64,000 nt of DNA from assembly GCF_013359775.1 (NCBI RefSeq), contig NZ_JABMCI010000070.1, positions 372,001-436,000 on the forward strand, read 5' to 3'. The first letter of the stretch is position 1. Each line of letters opens with the position of its first letter. Below, one piece after another: positions 52,040-60,560 of this stretch. The notes below the pieces were generated by a model. That model searched no databases and had not been told where the DNA came from. It saw only the letters and a program-made list of their open reading frames with translations. Source of the stretch: Cellulomonas humilata (lineage in GTDB: Bacteria; Actinomycetota; Actinomycetes; Actinomycetales; Cellulomonadaceae). The position numbers and the translations under genes are program-made.

Positions 52040-55000
52040 GTGCTGCTGCTGCTCGCCGTTCACCTGGCCGCAGCCGTCGTCGCGCCCGCTCTGCTGAACT
52101 GGATGGGCCGCAAGGCGTTCTGGGTCCTGGCGCTCGCACCGGCCAGCGCCGCCGTCTGGGCGCTGACGTGGACGTCGCAGGTGCAGGCCGGGAACGGGCC
52201 GGTCGAGCAGCTCGAGTGGATCCCTGTGCTCGGGCTCGAGCTCACGTTCCGGCTGGACACGCTGTCGTGGCTGATGACCCTGGTGGTCGGCGGCGTCGGC
52301 GCCCTGGTGCTCATCTACTGCGCCGCGTACTTCAAGTCGAGCGCATCCGGGCTCGGGCGGTTCGGTGGCGTGTTCGTCGCGTTCTCGGGCTCGATGCTCG
52401 GCCTGGTCGCGGCCGACGACCTGCTGCTGATGTTCGTGTTCTGGGAGCTGACGACGGTGACGTCGTACGTGCTCATCGGGCACTACGCCGAGCGCAAGGC
52501 GAGCCGGCGCGCGGCCATGCAGGCCATCGTCATCACCACGGCGGGCGGGCTCGCCATGCTGGTCGGCCTCGTGCTGCTGGGCGAGGCGGCGGGCACCTTC
52601 CGGCTGTCCGAGGTGATCGCCGACCCGCCGCAGGGCACCACCACGGTCACCGTCGCGATCGTCTGCCTGCTGGCTGGGGCGGTCACCAAGTCGGCGCTGA
52701 TCCCGTTCCACTTCTGGCTGCCCGCGGCGATGGCGGCGCCGACCCCGGTCAGCGCCTACCTGCACGCCGCAGCCATGGTGAAGGCCGGTGTCTACCTGGT
52801 CGCGCGGTTCGCACCGGCCTACTCGACCACCCCGGTGTGGCAGTGGATCGTCATCTCGCTCGGCTGCGGGACCATGCTGCTCGGCGGGTACCGCGCGCTG
52901 CGCCAGCACGACCTCAAGCTCATCCTCGCGTTCGGCACCGTCAGCCAGCTCGGCCTGATCGTGCTTCTGGTGGGGCTGGGCACGCGGGCGACGGCGCTCG
53001 CGGGGCTGGCGATGCTCGGCGCACACGCGATGTTCAAGGCCGCGCTGTTCCTGGTCGTCGGTGTGGTCGACGCCGCCACCGGCACCCGTGACCTGCGGCG
53101 GCTGTCGGGGGTGGGTCGCGAGCTCAAGCTGACCGCGCTCGCCGGCGCGCTGGCCACGGCCTCGATGATCGGGCTGCCGCCGTTCGCGGGGTACGTGGCC
53201 AAGGAGGCAGGGCTCGAGGCGGTCGGGCACCTCGACGCGCCGGTCGGCACGATCGTGCTGGTCGCGGTCGCCGTCGGCTCGGCGCTGACGGTCGCGTACG
53301 GGCTGCGCCTGTGGTGGGGAGCCTTCTCGACCAAGCCCGCCGTGGTGCCCGAGGCCGTGGTCGAGTCCGCGGAGTCCACCGCTCCCGGGACGTCGATCCA
53401 CGAGGCCGCGCACGACGAGGCGGAGCCGGCCCGCATCACCCACCCGTCGCTGCTGCTGGTGTGGCCGGCGATGATCCTCGCGGTCCTCGGCCTGGCCGTC
53501 GCCCTGCTGCCGCAGCTGGGCGAGCACCTGCTGGAGCCGTACGCCGCCACCTACCCGGAGGGCGAGCCCGGGCACCTGGTGCTCTGGGCGGGACTCACGC
53601 CGACGTTCGTGCTCACGCTCGCGATCCTGCTGGCCGGCGCCCTGCTGTTCCTGGTCCGGGACCGCGTGGAGCGGTGGCAGACCGCGGCGTACCACGGCCC
53701 CGAGGCCGACCGGGTGTACCGGCGGTTCATGCGGCGCCTGGACGACGTGGCGGCCGACGTCACCGCGGTCACCCAGCGCGGCTCGCTGCCGCTGTACCTC
53801 GGCCTGATCCTCATCGTGTTCGTCGTGGCGGTGGGCGGCACGGCCCTGGGCAGCACGGTGTTCCCGACGCAGTTCACGTTCTGGGACAACCCCGCACAGC
53901 TGGTGTTCGCGGCCGGCACCATCGTCTCCGCCCTGCTGGTCACCCGCGCACGGCGGCGGCTCAAGGCGGTGATCCTGCTGGGCATCGGCGGCTACTCGAT
54001 GGCCGGTCTGTACCTGCTGCACGGCGCCCCGGACCTGGCCCTCACGCAGGTGCTCGTCGAGACCGTGACCCTGGTCGTGTTCGTGCTCGTCCTGCGCCGG
54101 CTCCCCCCGTACTTCTCCGACCGACCGCTCGCCGCCAGCCGGTGGGTGCGGCTGGGCCTCGGCGTCGCGGTGGGGCTGACCGTGGCGGGGATCGCGCTCG
54201 TCGCGCCCAGCGCCCGGATCCACCTGCCGGTGTCCACGGACTTCGCGCAGGAGGCGGTGACCTTCGGCGGGGGCAAGAACATCGTCAACGTCACGCTGGT
54301 CGACATCCGCGCCTGGGACACGATGGGCGAGATCTCGGTGCTCCTGGTGGCCGCGACCGGTGTCGCGTCGCTCGTCTTCCTCTCCCGCCGCGGCGGCGCC
54401 ATCTACCGGGCCGACGAGGCCCGCGTGGACCGGGCGGTCTGGGGCGGGACGGCCGATCCCATGGCCGCGCTGCGCCGGCCCGGGGGCGACTCCGCCGCGG
54501 TCGACGCCGGCGGGATGGTGGCCGACCGCGACGAGTCCGCGGTGCCGTCGAGCGCGTCCCGCGGCCGCGAGTGGCTCCAGGCCGGCCGGACGCTGGCGCC
54601 GCAGCGGCGGTCGGTGATCTTCGAGGTCGTCGTCCGCCTGCTCTTCCACACGATGATCGTCTACTCCGTGTACCTGCTGTTCAGCGGCCACAACGCCCCG
54701 GGCGGCGGGTTCGCGGCGGGGCTGGTCACGGGCATCGCGCTCATCGTGCGGTACCTGGCGGGCGGTCGGTACGAGCTGGGCGAGGCGGCACCGGTGCAGC
54801 CGGGCCTCCTGCTCGGGCTCGGGCTGTTCCTGTCGGCAGGCGTCGGGCTGCTCGCGCTGCTGGCCGGGGGCGAGGTGCTCCAGTCGTGGATCTTCGACAT
54901 CCACCTGCCCGTGATCGGCGACCTGCACCTGGTCACGTCGCTCTTCTTCGACATCGGGGTGTACCTGGTGGTCGTCGGCCTGGTGCTCGACATCCTGCGC

Positions 55001-55147
55001 AGCCTCGGTGCGGAGATCGACCGGCGCGCGGAGACGGGCGAGGACCCGGTCGGGGGCGACGCGGCGGGCGGCGACGTCGACGGCGACGTGCCTGCCCAGG
55101 TGGCCGCCGGTGCCAAGCCCGCCGGCTGGGACGGGGGCGTGCCGTGA
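52040..55147 (+). CDS. mrpA: Mrp Na+/H+ antiporter subunit A, fused with B domain
   Basis: A 1035-residue membrane protein. The long first part is MrpA (NuoL-like, about 20 helices: FVFWELTTVTSYVLIGHYAERKASRRAAMQA, then FAPAYSTTPVWQ, LKLILAFGTVSQLG), with the MbhD-type segment near 690. The last 170 residues are an MrpB domain (FHTMIVYSVYLLFSGHNAPGGGFAAGLV). MrpA normally ends before a separate mrpB; here the two are one gene and no mrpB is found. GTG 52040 after GGACGGAG. First of an operon of six, exchanging Na+ for H+ across the membrane. Confidence 0.92.
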   Translation: MLLLLAVHLAAAVVAPALLNWMGRKAFWVLALAPASAAVWALTWTSQVQAGNGPVEQLEWIPVLGLELTFRLDTLSWLMTLVVGGVGALVLIYCAAYFKSSASGLGRFGGVFVAFSGSMLGLVAADDLLLMFVFWELTTVTSYVLIGHYAERKASRRAAMQAIVITTAGGLAMLVGLVLLGEAAGTFRLSEVIADPPQGTTTVTVAIVCLLAGAVTKSALIPFHFWLPAAMAAPTPVSAYLHAAAMVKAGVYLVARFAPAYSTTPVWQWIVISLGCGTMLLGGYRALRQHDLKLILAFGTVSQLGLIVLLVGLGTRATALAGLAMLGAHAMFKAALFLVVGVVDAATGTRDLRRLSGVGRELKLTALAGALATASMIGLPPFAGYVAKEAGLEAVGHLDAPVGTIVLVAVAVGSALTVAYGLRLWWGAFSTKPAVVPEAVVESAESTAPGTSIHEAAHDEAEPARITHPSLLLVWPAMILAVLGLAVALLPQLGEHLLEPYAATYPEGEPGHLVLWAGLTPTFVLTLAILLAGALLFLVRDRVERWQTAAYHGPEADRVYRRFMRRLDDVAADVTAVTQRGSLPLYLGLILIVFVVAVGGTALGSTVFPTQFTFWDNPAQLVFAAGTIVSALLVTRARRRLKAVILLGIGGYSMAGLYLLHGAPDLALTQVLVETVTLVVFVLVLRRLPPYFSDRPLAASRWVRLGLGVAVGLTVAGIALVAPSARIHLPVSTDFAQEAVTFGGGKNIVNVTLVDIRAWDTMGEISVLLVAATGVASLVFLSRRGGAIYRADEARVDRAVWGGTADPMAALRRPGGDSAAVDAGGMVADRDESAVPSSASRGREWLQAGRTLAPQRRSVIFEVVVRLLFHTMIVYSVYLLFSGHNAPGGGFAAGLVTGIALIVRYLAGGRYELGEAAPVQPGLLLGLGLFLSAGVGLLALLAGGEVLQSWIFDIHLPVIGDLHLVTSLFFDIGVYLVVVGLVLDILRSLGAEIDRRAETGEDPVGGDAAGGDVDGDVPAQVAAGAKPAGWDGGVP

Positions 55148-55638
55148 TCGACATGAGCCCGAACATCGTCCTCGTCGTCACCATCGGCGTGCTCTTCGCC
55201 GCGGGCGTCTACCTGCTGCTGGAGCGGAGCCTGTCGCGCGTGCTCATCGGCGTCATCCTCATCGGCAACGGCGCCAACCTGCTGTTCCTGGTGGCGGGCG
55301 GCGCGGCCGGGCGCCCCCCGATCGTGGGCGCGACGCCCGAGGGGCAGATGAGCGACCCGCTGCCGCAGGCGATGGTGCTCACGGCCATCGTCATCACGCT
55401 CGGCATGACCGCGTTCCTGCTGGCCATGGCCTATCGCTCGTGGCAGCTGCACCGGCACGACGAGGTGCAGGACGACGTCGAGGACCGCAACATCGCCCGC
55501 CTGGCCGCCGCGAACGAGCGCGCGACCACGGACGCGGACACGGAGGTCGCCGCGGAGACGCTCGACGAGGAGGCCGCCGAGGCGCGCGACGAGACCGACG
55601 AGGGCGCACCCGCCCGCGTGCTGGAGGGGGAGCGATGA
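55144..55638 (+). CDS. mrpC: Mrp antiporter subunit C
   Basis: A 164-residue NuoK-like protein. Three helices (NIVLVVTIGVLFAAGVYLLLE, VLIGVILIGNGANLLFLVAGG, QAMVLTAIVITLGMTAFLLAMAYR) make the MrpC core; a 55-residue acidic cytoplasmic tail (rich in Glu, Asp, Ala) is longer than usual. GTG 55144 overlaps the mrpA stop by 4 bases. Confidence 0.92.
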   Translation: MIDMSPNIVLVVTIGVLFAAGVYLLLERSLSRVLIGVILIGNGANLLFLVAGGAAGRPPIVGATPEGQMSDPLPQAMVLTAIVITLGMTAFLLAMAYRSWQLHRHDEVQDDVEDRNIARLAAANERATTDADTEVAAETLDEEAAEARDETDEGAPARVLEGER

Positions 55639-57179
55639 GCGACCTCTCCTGGATCGTCCCGCTGCCCGTCGTCATCCCGCTGTCCGCGGCCGGGCTCGCG
55701 CTCGCGCTCTACCGCCGGCCGAACGTGCAGCGGCTCGTGTCCGTGACGGCGCTGAGCCTCGTGCTCGCGGTCAGCGTGACGCTCCTCGTCCTCGCCGACG
55801 ACGGCCCCCTGGTGGTCGACGTCGGCGGGTGGGCCGCTCCCGTGGGCATCGACCTGGTGGCCGACCGGCTGTCCGCGCTCATGCTCACCATCTCCAGCGC
55901 AGTCACCCTCTGCGTGCTCCTGTACTCCCTCGCACAGGGTGGCGAGGACGACGAGGAGTCCGCGCCCGTCTCCATCTACCACCCGACGTACCTGGTGCTG
56001 ACGGCAGGCGTCGCCAACGCGTTCCTGTCCGGCGACCTGTTCAACCTCTACGTCGGCTTCGAGATCCTGCTGGCGGCCAGCTACGTGCTCATCACGCTCG
56101 GCGGCACCGGCGAGCGCATCCGGGCGGGGACCATCTACATCGTCGTCGCGCTGCTGAGCTCGGTGCTGTTCCTCGTGGCGATCGCGATGATCTACGCCGC
56201 CACCGGCACGGTGAACCTGGCGCAGCTGGCGCTCCGGCTGCCCGAGATCGACCCCGGGGTCCGGCTCGTGCTCCAGGTGCTGCTCCTGCTGGCGTTCGCC
56301 ATCAAGGCGGCGATCTTCCCGCTGTCCGCGTGGCTGCCCGACTCCTACCCGACCGCCCCCGCACCGGTCACGGCGGTGTTCGCGGGCCTGCTGACCAAGG
56401 TCGGCGTGTACGCGATCATCCGCGCGCAGACCCTGCTGTTCCCCGACGGCCGGCTGGACGACGCCCTGCTGTGGGCCGCGCTGGCGACGATGGTGATCGG
56501 GATCCTCGGCGCGGTCGCGCAGGACGACATCAAGCGACTCCTGTCGTTCACGCTGGTCAGCCACATCGGCTTCATGGTGTTCGGCATCGCGCTGGCCACC
56601 GACCTGGGGTACACCGCCGCCATCTACTACGTCGCGCACCACATCACCGTGCAGACCGCGCTGTTCCTGGTGGTGGGCCTGGTGGAACGCGCGGGCGGGT
56701 CCACGTCCCTGACCAAGCTGGGCGGACTGGCCAAGCTGACACCGGTGCTGGCGATCCTGTTCTTCGTGCCCGCCATGAACCTGGCCGGCATCCCGCCGCT
56801 GTCCGGGTTCCTGGGCAAGGTGGGTCTGCTCGAGGCCGGTGTACAAGTGGGTACTCCGCTGGCGTACGTCCTCGTGGTCGGCAGCGTGGTGACCTCCCTG
56901 CTCACGCTCTACGCGCTGGTGAAGGCGTGGAACAAGGCGTTCTGGCAGACGCCCTCGGAGCCGCGCCCGCCGGTCCGGCTGCCGTTCGGCATGGTGGCGC
57001 CCACGGCGGCGCTCGTCGCGGTCGGGCTGCTTCTCACGGTCGCGGCCGGACCGTTGTACGCCTACACCGAGCGTGCCGCGGTGGACCTGGCGGAGCGCAG
57101 CCCGTACGTCGACGCCGTGCTGCCCGACGGTGAGCGGGGCCAGGGCGTGTCGGACGACGTGGCGGAGGACGAGGGATGA
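55635..57179 (+). CDS. mrpD: Mrp antiporter subunit D
   Basis: A 514-residue NuoM/NuoN-like membrane protein with about 14 helices, one of the two proton-path subunits of Mrp. The conserved helix pair and Lys appear in FAIKAAIFPLSAWLPDSYPTAPAPVTAVFAGLLTKVGVYAI (conserved KAAxFPxSxWLPD) and KRLLSFTLVSHIGFMV. The short C-terminus is Asp- and Glu-rich. ATG 55635 overlaps mrpC. Confidence 0.93.
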   Translation: MSDLSWIVPLPVVIPLSAAGLALALYRRPNVQRLVSVTALSLVLAVSVTLLVLADDGPLVVDVGGWAAPVGIDLVADRLSALMLTISSAVTLCVLLYSLAQGGEDDEESAPVSIYHPTYLVLTAGVANAFLSGDLFNLYVGFEILLAASYVLITLGGTGERIRAGTIYIVVALLSSVLFLVAIAMIYAATGTVNLAQLALRLPEIDPGVRLVLQVLLLLAFAIKAAIFPLSAWLPDSYPTAPAPVTAVFAGLLTKVGVYAIIRAQTLLFPDGRLDDALLWAALATMVIGILGAVAQDDIKRLLSFTLVSHIGFMVFGIALATDLGYTAAIYYVAHHITVQTALFLVVGLVERAGGSTSLTKLGGLAKLTPVLAILFFVPAMNLAGIPPLSGFLGKVGLLEAGVQVGTPLAYVLVVGSVVTSLLTLYALVKAWNKAFWQTPSEPRPPVRLPFGMVAPTAALVAVGLLLTVAAGPLYAYTERAAVDLAERSPYVDAVLPDGERGQGVSDDVAEDEG

Positions 57180-57727
57180 GCCTGCACCCGCGCCGGCGCC
57201 GCTGGCACACCCAGTGGGCCACGGTCGTCTGGCTGACGGTGGTCTGGGTGTTCCTGTGGGGCGACCTCACGATCGGCAACATCCTCGCCGGGCTGCTCAT
57301 CGCGCTGGCGGTCACGGCCGGACTGCGGATGGCGCCCATCGACTTCCACGGGCGGTTCCGGCCGGTCGGCGTCCTGCGGCTCGTCGCGCGCTTCGCGGCG
57401 GACCTGGTGCGGGCGTCGTTCGAGGTCAGCCTCATCGCCCTCCGCCCGCGCTACGTGCCCCGCGGCGCGGTGATCGGCGTGCAGCTGCGCAGCCACTCGG
57501 ACCTGTACCTGACCCTGACCGCGGAGCTGGCGTCACTGGTGCCGGGCTCCCTGGTGGTCGAGGCGCACCGCCTGACCGGGATGCTCTACCTGCACGTGCT
57601 CGACGTGCGGCAGAGCGGCGGCATCGAGGCCGCGCGGCAGTCGGTGCTGGACCAGGAGGAGCGGGTCATGCGGGCGTTCGCGTCCGACGAGGAGCTCGAC
57701 GCCGCCGGGCTGGGGGTGCGCGCGTGA
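57176..57727 (+). CDS. mrpE: Mrp antiporter subunit E
   Basis: A 183-residue protein with two membrane segments (TVVWLTVVWVFLWGDLTIGNILAGLLIALAV) and a cytoplasmic domain ending LYLHVLDVRQSGGIEAARQSVLDQEERVMRAFASDEEL, as in MrpE of other bacteria (MnhE). Short in the membrane part, as usual for the subunit. ATG 57176 overlaps the mrpD stop by 4 bases. Confidence 0.9.
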   Translation: MSLHPRRRRWHTQWATVVWLTVVWVFLWGDLTIGNILAGLLIALAVTAGLRMAPIDFHGRFRPVGVLRLVARFAADLVRASFEVSLIALRPRYVPRGAVIGVQLRSHSDLYLTLTAELASLVPGSLVVEAHRLTGMLYLHVLDVRQSGGIEAARQSVLDQEERVMRAFASDEELDAAGLGVRA

Positions 57728-58137
57728 CCGCCGTCGTCGTGGTCTGCGGGGTGCTGCTCACCATCGGCGCGTTCCTGGCCGTGATCCGGGCCGAGAAGGG
57801 TCCGTCGATGCTCGACCGGACGATCGCGCTGGACATCGTCGTCACCACGATGATCGCCGCGGTGGCCCTGTACGCGGCCGTCAACCGGCGCGCCGACGTG
57901 GTGCCGATCCTCGTGGTCCTGTCGCTGGTCGGGTTCGTGGGGTCGGTGACCATCGCGCGGTTCGCGTCCGTCGAGCCCGAGGGCGAGGGGCGTGTGCGGA
58001 CGCGCGAGGAGATCGCGGCGCAGGAGGCCGAGCGCATCGACAACGAGGACGTCGCCGAGGAGAGCCGCCGCTCGGGGCGTCGCACGGAGACCGACGAGCA
58101 CCACGGCGGCGGCGCCGAGGGGGAGGTCCGATCGTGA
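57724..58137 (+). CDS. mrpF: Mrp antiporter subunit F
   Basis: A 137-residue protein with three helices (VVVCGVLLTIGAFLAVIRAEKGPSMLDRTIALDIVVTTMIAAVALYAAV, then ILVVLSLVGFVGSVTIARF) that match MrpF (MnhF). The last 50 residues are a highly charged cytoplasmic tail, longer than the family norm. GTG 57724 overlaps the mrpE stop. Confidence 0.9.
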   Translation: MTAVVVVCGVLLTIGAFLAVIRAEKGPSMLDRTIALDIVVTTMIAAVALYAAVNRRADVVPILVVLSLVGFVGSVTIARFASVEPEGEGRVRTREEIAAQEAERIDNEDVAEESRRSGRRTETDEHHGGGAEGEVRS

Positions 58138-58535
58138 CCACCGACCAGTGGACGACGGTCGCCGACGTGGCCTCCGCGGTGTGCCTGCTGGGCGGCGCGT
58201 TCCTCGCGTTCGCGGCGGGCGTCGGCGTCCTGCGGTTCCCCGACCTGCTGGCCCGCATGCACGCGGGAACCAAGCCGCAGGTGCTCGGCCTGATCCTGGT
58301 GCTCATCGGCCTCGCGCTGCGGCTGCGGTCCGGCGGCGCGGTGTGGGCGCTGGTCCTGGTGGCCGTGTTCCAGATGCTCACCGCGCCCGTGGCGGCGCAC
58401 ATGGTGGGCCGGGCGGGCTACCGGACCGGCAAGGTGCGCAGCGACCTGCTGGTGGTCGACGAGCTGACCAGCGACCAGGAGCGCGCGCGGGTGCGCGACC
58501 ATGGTCGCGCGGAGGACGACGACCCCCGAGACTGA
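58134..58535 (+). CDS. mrpG: Mrp antiporter subunit G
   Basis: A 133-residue protein with the MrpG (MnhG/PhaG) pattern: VASAVCLLGGAFLAFAAGVGVLRFPDLLARMHAGTKPQVLGLILVLIGLALRL and APVAAHMVGRAGY. GVLRFPD and the following Lys-Pro are family landmarks. GTG 58134 overlaps mrpF. Ends the Mrp operon. Confidence 0.93.
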   Translation: MTTDQWTTVADVASAVCLLGGAFLAFAAGVGVLRFPDLLARMHAGTKPQVLGLILVLIGLALRLRSGGAVWALVLVAVFQMLTAPVAAHMVGRAGYRTGKVRSDLLVVDELTSDQERARVRDHGRAEDDDPRD

Positions 58536-58551
58536 GGCTCAGGAGGCACGC

Positions 58552-60048
58552 ATGACCCGACGGGACGTGGTGGTGGTCGGCTCGGGGCCCAACGGCCTCG
58601 CCGCGGCGGTCACCCTGGCGCGCGCCGGGCTGGGCGTGCTGGTCCTGGAGGCCGAGCCGACCGTGGGCGGGGGCGCGCGGACGCTGGACCTCGGTCTGGC
58701 CGACGGGATCACCCACGACGTCTGCTCGGCCGTGCACCCGATGGCGTGGGCGTCGCCGTTCTTCCAGGAGTTCGACCTGGCCGCGCGCGGGGTCGAGCTG
58801 CTGGTGCCCGAGGTGTCGTACGCGCAGCCGCTGCCGGGTGGGCGCGCGGGGATCGCCTTCCGGGACCTGGAGCGCACGGTCGAGGCGCTCGGCGTGGACG
58901 GCCCCACGTGGCGGTCGCTGGTCGGGGGGGCCGCGGACCCCGCGGTGCGCGTGGCGCTCGGGGACAAGCGGTCGATCCCGGTGGTCGACCCGCGCGCCGC
59001 GCTGCGCTTCGGGCTCGGGGTGCTCGAGCAGGGCACGCGGGCGTGGGACCGGCGGTTCGTCGACGAGGTCGCCCCCGCGCTGCTCACCGGCGTCGCGGCG
59101 CACGCGATCTCCCCGCTGCCGTCGTTCGCGGCCGCCGGTACGGCGCTCCTGCTGGCCACACTCGCGCACGCCGAGGGCGGCTGGCCGATCCCGCGGGGTG
59201 GGTCGGGTGCGCTCGTCGCGGCGCTGCGCGCGGACCTCGAGGCCCACGACGGCCTCATCCGCACCGACCACCGCGTGCGCCGGTTCGCCGACCTGCCGCC
59301 CGCGCACTGCTACGTCTTCGACACCACCCCCCGCACGCTGGTCGAGGTGCTCGGCGACAAGCTGCCCCCGCGGGCGCGCACCGCCCTGGACGCGTTCCGG
59401 TACGGCGACGCCGCCGCGAAGGTCGACTTCGTGCTCGACGGTCCGGTGCCGTGGACGGTGCGGGAGGTCGGGCTCGCGGGGACCGTGCACGTCGGGGGCA
59501 CCCGCGCGGAGATGGCCCGGGCGGAGGGTGACGTGGCGCGCGGCGAGCATGCCGGCCTGCCGATGACGCTGGTCAGCGACCCGACCGTGGTGGACGGCAC
59601 GCGGCTGGTGGACGGTCGGCGGCCGCTGTGGACCTACGCGCACGTCCCGGCCGGCTCGGACGTGGACGTCACCGAGGCGGTCACCCGGCACATCGAGCGG
59701 TACGCACCCGGGTTCCGCGACGTCGTCGTCACGTCCCGGTGCACCCAGGCGTCACGGATGAGCGAGCACAACCAGAACTACGTCGACGGCGACATCTCCG
59801 CGGGGGCCGCCAGCATCGGCCAGCTGTTCGCGCGGCCGACCCGGCGGTGGGACCCGTACTCCTCCGGCCGCGACGGGGTCTACCTGTGCTCGGCGTCGAC
59901 CCCGCCCGGACCCGGCGTGCACGGGCTCGGCGGCTGGTACGCCGCGAAGCGGGTGCTGCGGGAGTTCGGGATCACCCGGCTGCCGAGCGTGGCGCCCGAG
60001 CTCAGTCGGTCGGGTTCAGGTTCGGCTTCGAGTCCACGCGCGCGGTGA
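58552..60048 (+). CDS. FAD-dependent oxidoreductase (phytoene-desaturase-like)
   Basis: A 498-residue flavoprotein. The FAD fold DVVVVGSGPNGLAAAVTLARAGLGVLVLEA (Rossmann GxGxxG) opens the protein, and the C-terminal motif PGPGVHGLGGWYAAKRVL closes the FAD site. Family resemblance is to the PYROXD2/CrtI group of oxidases and desaturases; no carotenoid genes are near, so the substrate is open. RBS CAGGAGG precedes ATG 58552. Its last 47 bases overlap the convergent DUF4235 gene. Confidence 0.85.
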   Translation: MTRRDVVVVGSGPNGLAAAVTLARAGLGVLVLEAEPTVGGGARTLDLGLADGITHDVCSAVHPMAWASPFFQEFDLAARGVELLVPEVSYAQPLPGGRAGIAFRDLERTVEALGVDGPTWRSLVGGAADPAVRVALGDKRSIPVVDPRAALRFGLGVLEQGTRAWDRRFVDEVAPALLTGVAAHAISPLPSFAAAGTALLLATLAHAEGGWPIPRGGSGALVAALRADLEAHDGLIRTDHRVRRFADLPPAHCYVFDTTPRTLVEVLGDKLPPRARTALDAFRYGDAAAKVDFVLDGPVPWTVREVGLAGTVHVGGTRAEMARAEGDVARGEHAGLPMTLVSDPTVVDGTRLVDGRRPLWTYAHVPAGSDVDVTEAVTRHIERYAPGFRDVVVTSRCTQASRMSEHNQNYVDGDISAGAASIGQLFARPTRRWDPYSSGRDGVYLCSASTPPGPGVHGLGGWYAAKRVLREFGITRLPSVAPELSRSGSGSASSPRAR

Positions 60049-60289
60049 ACCGGGCGGTCCCGCGGGTGGCCAGCACCCGGGCCATCGCGACGAGGGCGCC
60101 GGTGAGCGCGGCAGCCGCGACGACCTCGGACAGCCCGGCATCGCCCTGGTCGTCGGCCTTCGGCGGCTTGTGACCGGTCTTGGCCTTCCACGCCTGCGCG
60201 AGCACCTGCTGGACCACGAAGGCGGCGGCCAGGGCCGCGCCGGTGCCGATGAGCTTGGCGACGAGGGACTGGGTCTGCTTGTCGTCCAC
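60002..60289 (-). CDS. DUF4235 membrane protein
   Basis: A 95-residue protein with two membrane-spanning segments (SLVAKLIGTGAALAAAFVVQQVLAQAW and EVVAAAALTGALVAMARVLATRG), the shape of DUF4235 proteins of actinobacteria. GTG start 60289 is placed 8 bases after GGAGG. The 3' end overlaps the end of the convergent FAD gene. Function unknown. Confidence 0.75.
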   Translation of the reverse strand: MDDKQTQSLVAKLIGTGAALAAAFVVQQVLAQAWKAKTGHKPPKADDQGDAGLSEVVAAAALTGALVAMARVLATRGTARFTARVDSKPNLNPTD

Positions 60290-60385
60290 GAGTGAGCCTC
60301 CGGGGTGGTCGATGGGTCTGGTGACGACCGTAGTCGGACGCGAGCGTCCGCGCTGCTCCACAGCGGCGTAGGATCTGCGGCGAAC

Positions 60386-60482
60386 GACAGGGGAGCGTCG
60401 GACCCAACGGTCTGGACGCTGAGAGTGCGGAGAACCGCAGACCCTCGAACCTGATCCGGTTGATACCGGCGTAGGGAGTCGG
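60386..60482 (+). ncRNA. TPP riboswitch (THI element)
   Basis: The conserved pieces are in order: GGGGAGC (60390-60396), GCTGAGAG (60418-60425), then ACCCTCGAACCTGATCC and the closing TAGGGAG (60472-60478). This is the thiamin pyrophosphate aptamer. It precedes thiB by about 80 bases. Downstream, CCTCC at 60529-60533 can pair with the GGAGG at 60546-60550 of the thiB ribosome binding site, so TPP binding probably blocks translation. Confidence 0.96.
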
Positions 60483-60560
60483 GCTTCTCAGTCCTCGTGA
60501 TCGGCCACCCGGCTGAGCGCGACGACCCCCTCCTTTTGCTATCGAGGAGGAGCATCACCC

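Noticed and set aside
51983..54928. A 981-codon open frame on the minus strand across mrpA
   Set aside because: It is Gln-, His-, Asp-, Arg- and Gly-rich shadow of a high-GC gene; the plus strand gives clear MrpA membrane helices.
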